Positions 32,403 to 34,871 of a stretch of DNA of 34,871 bases are shown piece after piece (position 1 is the first letter of the stretch; every line of letters starts with the position of its first letter). The position numbers and the translations under genes are program-made. The stretch is from Bacteroidota bacterium. Its GTDB lineage: Bacteria; Bacteroidota; Ignavibacteria; Palsa-1295. The notes beneath the pieces are model-generated. The model saw only the letters and a program-made list of their open reading frames with translations. It had not been told where the DNA came from and searched no databases. Location: the NCBI GenBank assembly GCA_021324685.1, contig JAJPIQ010000014.1, positions 1 through 34,871 on the forward strand. The letters are read 5' to 3'.

Positions 32403-32429
32403 AGACTATAGATCACCAGACTATGGTCT
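32403..32429 (-). promoter_or_regulatory. Two tandem C-box-like operator sites
   Basis: Read on the plus strand, AGACTATAGATC at 32403-32414 and AGACTATGGTCT at 32418-32429 are two imperfect copies of the palindrome AGACTATAGTCT, offset by 15 bp. Each is preceded by CC. The copy farther from the HTH gene differs at one base, the nearer one at three. Known controller operators pair a strong distal and a weak proximal GACT...AGTC box in the same way. A -10-like TATAGA on the reverse strand lies just downstream (32384-32389), so the nearer box would overlap the -35 region. Confidence 0.62.
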
Positions 32430-32508
32430 ACGCACACGTCTTTGTTATTCAGCCTTTTGAACCTTAAAAGCTCGAAGGGAATGTTCCATCTGATCACTTT
32501 CTAGAGTT

Positions 32509-33177
32509 ATGAGTCCTATTTTAAGAAAACCAGCGATTGCATTTTGCTTGATCGTCCTTAGTCTCTCGACATTCTTTATTATCGATGGATATGCACAGTG
32601 TCCAGCTTCTCCTGTTGCACCCTCCAGTCCTCCTTTTTCTGGGCCAGATGAATATTGTTTCTACATCGGCTCAACCGGCTGCCTGGCTTGCCTGAATTTT
32701 TGCACACGCGTATATGCGGACGGTTCTGGTTTTAAGCATCGTGAAATGATCGTGACAGCCCTGGCGTATCAAGATAGTTGCAGTGGGCTTACCCCAGATA
32801 GTGTAATTCAGCAGGCATCCGATTCGCTGCTTGTGTTCGAAGCTAATCTTCAAAATGTGGCTGGTCTTTGCGACAGCCCGAAAACGATCGTAAGTATTTT
32901 TCAATCGTCATGCTGGGAATATGTTTGGACGGAGGTTCCGGGCGATCCAGTTCCGAATGGTTTTCCTAATGTTTGGGCGGGGAATGTTTACACTCCATGC
33001 GATACGACTGCTTATTGCGAACACCAATGCAGCATTTGCAACATCGATGGTGTAATTCAATATCAGAACTGTTTTTACACGTGCCTCGGATACCAGAGCG
33101 GCTGTCAGGACGAACCGCCGCCCGGAACGCCCTGGACCGAAAATGTTTGTTATCAGGTTTCATGCCCATGTCAATAG
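32509..33177 (+). CDS. Secreted cysteine-rich protein
   Basis: The 222-aa precursor has a signal peptide (AIAFCLIVLSLSTFFIIDGYA, cut before Gln30 or Cys31). The mature part carries 18 cysteines, an even number that suggests about nine disulfides. They include close pairs such as 'GCLACLNFC', 'CEHQCSIC', 'NCFYTC' and the end 'SCPCQ'. No domain is recognised. A long Pro/Ser linker follows the first Cys. Its stop overlaps the next start by 10 bp, so the two secreted proteins are translated together. It has no sorting domain of its own. Its upstream region is shared with the controller-like HTH gene, so it could be under that regulator. A/T content is higher than in the pentose-phosphate block. 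Confidence 0.75.
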   Translation: MSPILRKPAIAFCLIVLSLSTFFIIDGYAQCPASPVAPSSPPFSGPDEYCFYIGSTGCLACLNFCTRVYADGSGFKHREMIVTALAYQDSCSGLTPDSVIQQASDSLLVFEANLQNVAGLCDSPKTIVSIFQSSCWEYVWTEVPGDPVPNGFPNVWAGNVYTPCDTTAYCEHQCSICNIDGVIQYQNCFYTCLGYQSGCQDEPPPGTPWTENVCYQVSCPCQ

Positions 33178-34493
33178 TCGTTCGTAGATTTTGGCGGTGT
33201 TTTCTCATTCTGTCGGTTGTGCCTATCGTGGCACGACCGACTTTCGCGCAGATAAATTGGAGTGTGACTCATCCGTGCCAAATCGACGTCAACAAGTACA
33301 CGTTCACCGCATTGGGCGGCTGTGGAAATTGGTTTACCGCTGCGGCTCGAAAAACCCAATATCCTATCGCGCTTCAGTTCATTTTTCTTCGGAGTAACGA
33401 TGGAGGTATGACTTGGACGGAGCAAGATGCCGGTCTTCCGAAATCCAATCAGGCGAATCATGATAAATTCAGTATTCTTAAACAAATTGATTCGCTGAAT
33501 GCAATAGCTGGAAGCGATGCCGGCCTTATTTTACGTACGATGGACGGAGGCAACTCATGGCAAAAGCAGACCGCGGGAGACTCGGTTTATCCAATTGAGG
33601 ATATAGATTTTTCGGATGCTTTAAACGGAATTCTGATTAAAGGCGGCTGGCTCACACAGATTTGGATTACTTCCGATGGTGGTACTCACTGGATGCCTGC
33701 GCCTTTTCAGGAACTTAATTGTGCCCAATGCCATACTTCCGGGCCAGGGCACTATAAAGTTTTTGGATATGCCAGCGGTCCGCTCTACACTACGGATGAC
33801 AATTGGGTTACCGTCGATTCGGCATTTGTTTCCGGCCCGTTGGTCTATCACAATAGGATCCTTGCGTATTGCGATTTTGGAAAGACCGATTTGATGTTTG
33901 CTTACGGTACTTACACGAGTTCATTAGGGGATTATGGACTTGTTGCAAGGACTTCCGATAATGGAAAGACCTGGTCGGATACGACTGTTTCTTTTTTCGA
34001 CAACATTTTATACATGACAGATCCGGACCGTGATACGATCGTCGCGACCGGTTCGACGGTTTCTCACGTTTTGATCAGCTTTGACCATGGCATGACTTGG
34101 AATAACGATACGAGCATCGCCACTGCCGGCGCAGACACAGTTCCTTTGTATGGACTCGATTTCCCGGCCGGCATTTTTTTAACTGCAGCCGATCGCGTTG
34201 TGGCAGCATTTAACGATGATCCTTTAGTGGGCAAAGGCTCTCTGGTAGTTGGAACGTTTGCACAGGCGAGTGTACGAAACAATAGTGTCAAAAATGGGAG
34301 TCTTGTTTATCCCAACCCTACGTCCGGCATTCTTCATATAGAGGGTTTTACAAAAGCAGTCAGGATTAGAGACGCTCTCGGTCGTATTTATTCCCTAACA
34401 GCAATTGGCAATACCTTTAACGTTTCTTCGCTCAGTGCGGGTATTTATTTTATTACGGACGGAATTTCAGAAGCAAGTTTTGTAAAGCAATAA
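33168..34493 (+). CDS. Secreted Asp-box (BNR) repeat protein with T9SS sorting domain
   Basis: The start at 33168 gives the signal peptide 'CFLILSVVPIVARPTFA' and a 441-aa product; the open frame extends upstream inside the previous gene but is not needed. The mature protein has five sialidase-type Asp-box repeats, 'SNDGGMTW', 'TMDGGNSW', 'TSDGGTHW', 'TSDNGKTW' and 'SFDHGMTW', spaced 40-110 residues, implying a beta-propeller of the YCF48/BNR class. The sialidase catalytic Arg triad is not evident, so enzyme activity is doubtful. The C-terminal 'GSLVYPNPTSGILHIEGF' to 'LSAGIYFITDGISEASFVKQ' is a type A sorting domain. It probably acts as a surface or released binding protein together with the Cys-rich neighbour. 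Confidence 0.83.
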   Translation: MSIVVRRFWRCFLILSVVPIVARPTFAQINWSVTHPCQIDVNKYTFTALGGCGNWFTAAARKTQYPIALQFIFLRSNDGGMTWTEQDAGLPKSNQANHDKFSILKQIDSLNAIAGSDAGLILRTMDGGNSWQKQTAGDSVYPIEDIDFSDALNGILIKGGWLTQIWITSDGGTHWMPAPFQELNCAQCHTSGPGHYKVFGYASGPLYTTDDNWVTVDSAFVSGPLVYHNRILAYCDFGKTDLMFAYGTYTSSLGDYGLVARTSDNGKTWSDTTVSFFDNILYMTDPDRDTIVATGSTVSHVLISFDHGMTWNNDTSIATAGADTVPLYGLDFPAGIFLTAADRVVAAFNDDPLVGKGSLVVGTFAQASVRNNSVKNGSLVYPNPTSGILHIEGFTKAVRIRDALGRIYSLTAIGNTFNVSSLSAGIYFITDGISEASFVKQ

Positions 34494-34538
34494 AAAAATT
34501 GTGCTAATTCCCGAATTATTGTCATCCGGAGCTTTTGA

Positions 34539-34871
34539 TTAACCCTCGGCACCTGTGCCGACGGGCAGGACACGTTGGATCATTTCGAAGAGCTGTTCGC
34601 GCTGGAAGGGTTTCGAAAGATAGGCCGTACAGCCGGCGTCGAGCGCTTTGCGACTGTCTTCTTCTTCCATGGCATAGGCGGTCAGCGCGATGATCGGCAG
34701 GCGCTCGTGCTGTTTTTTCGTACGAAGATAACGGGTTACATCGAGTCCCGAAAGTCCGTCGCCGAGATTGATGTCCATCAGCACAAGGTCATACGCCGTT
34801 TCACTGACCATTCCAATTGCCGTCATTCCGTCCTTGGCCCAACTGATCGTGGCATCCGTGCGGAGGAAATG
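34539..34871 (-). CDS. Response-regulator receiver domain, C-terminal part of a truncated gene
   Basis: The frame is open to the window edge, so the 5' end lies outside; 110 residues are visible. It is a REC domain: phospho-acceptor Asp in 'YDLVLMDINLGDGLSG', the switch Thr in 'PIIALTAYAMEEE', and the conserved Lys in 'TAYLSKPFQREQLFEMI'. The acidic pair at the domain start is not visible. Ending directly after the REC fold (LPVGTGAEG) is typical of hybrid histidine kinases, so the missing part is probably a kinase, though a stand-alone regulator is possible. An ATG at 34826 is internal to the fold and not the true start. Confidence 0.88.
   Translation of the reverse strand, partial: HFLRTDATISWAKDGMTAIGMVSETAYDLVLMDINLGDGLSGLDVTRYLRTKKQHERLPIIALTAYAMEEEDSRKALDAGCTAYLSKPFQREQLFEMIQRVLPVGTGAEG

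Overview
The window is a chromosomal stretch from a Gram-negative bacterium of the Bacteroidota/Chlorobiota side of the FCB group. A Kapabacteria- or Ignavibacteria-like lineage is my best guess, but the sequence alone does not settle it. Three things point there. Three secreted proteins end in a type IX secretion (Por) C-terminal sorting domain. Several genes are preceded by a -7 box that fits the Bacteroidota consensus TAnnTTTG exactly. Most start codons lack a clear Shine-Dalgarno sequence. hldD (heptose epimerase) and lipobox-bearing lipoproteins fit an LPS outer membrane.

Left part (1-8.05 kb): the end of a TPR protein; the tRNA-Thr t6A methyltransferase TrmO; a secreted GH30-like glycosidase with PKD-like repeats and a sorting domain; a two-gene ABC transporter (ATPase plus permease); a GyrI-like ligand-binding protein; and prfB (release factor 2), which needs a +1 programmed frameshift at CTTTGAC. 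From 8.05 to 8.9 kb there is no convincing gene. Instead there are four tandem 16-mers, a 21-bp inverted repeat about 0.67 kb across, and perfect palindromes.

Middle part (8.9-23.5 kb): a reverse-strand run of a TPR protein and a DUF885 protein, with a sugar-nucleotidyltransferase upstream; a beta-propeller-like lipoprotein and a tiny Cys/His-rich exported protein facing it; then a forward block of gnd, zwf, a bacterial deoxyhypusine-synthase homologue, hldD, pgl, dnaE and trxA. gnd, zwf and pgl together make the complete oxidative pentose-phosphate branch. trxA is closed by two intrinsic terminators.

Right part (23.6-34.9 kb): a large T9SS cargo protein; a possible small orphan ORF with its own promoter; a GH57 branching-enzyme-like protein; a LysM-rich membrane-bound lytic transglycosylase; a Thr(TGT)-Tyr(GTA)-Thr(GGT) tRNA cluster; a GNAT acetyltransferase; a 76-aa HTH protein that looks like a restriction-modification controller (C) protein; a divergent pair of secreted proteins (one with 18 cysteines, one with Asp-box repeats and a sorting domain); and the end of a receiver domain cut by the window edge.

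The most interesting item is the controller-like HTH gene. It has two tandem C-box-like sites just upstream, but no restriction or methylase gene lies beside it in this window. The second is the repeat-rich 8.05-8.9 kb block, which follows a TPR protein that stops where an output-domain linker would normally begin. I see no CRISPR array, transposase, integrase or rRNA gene.
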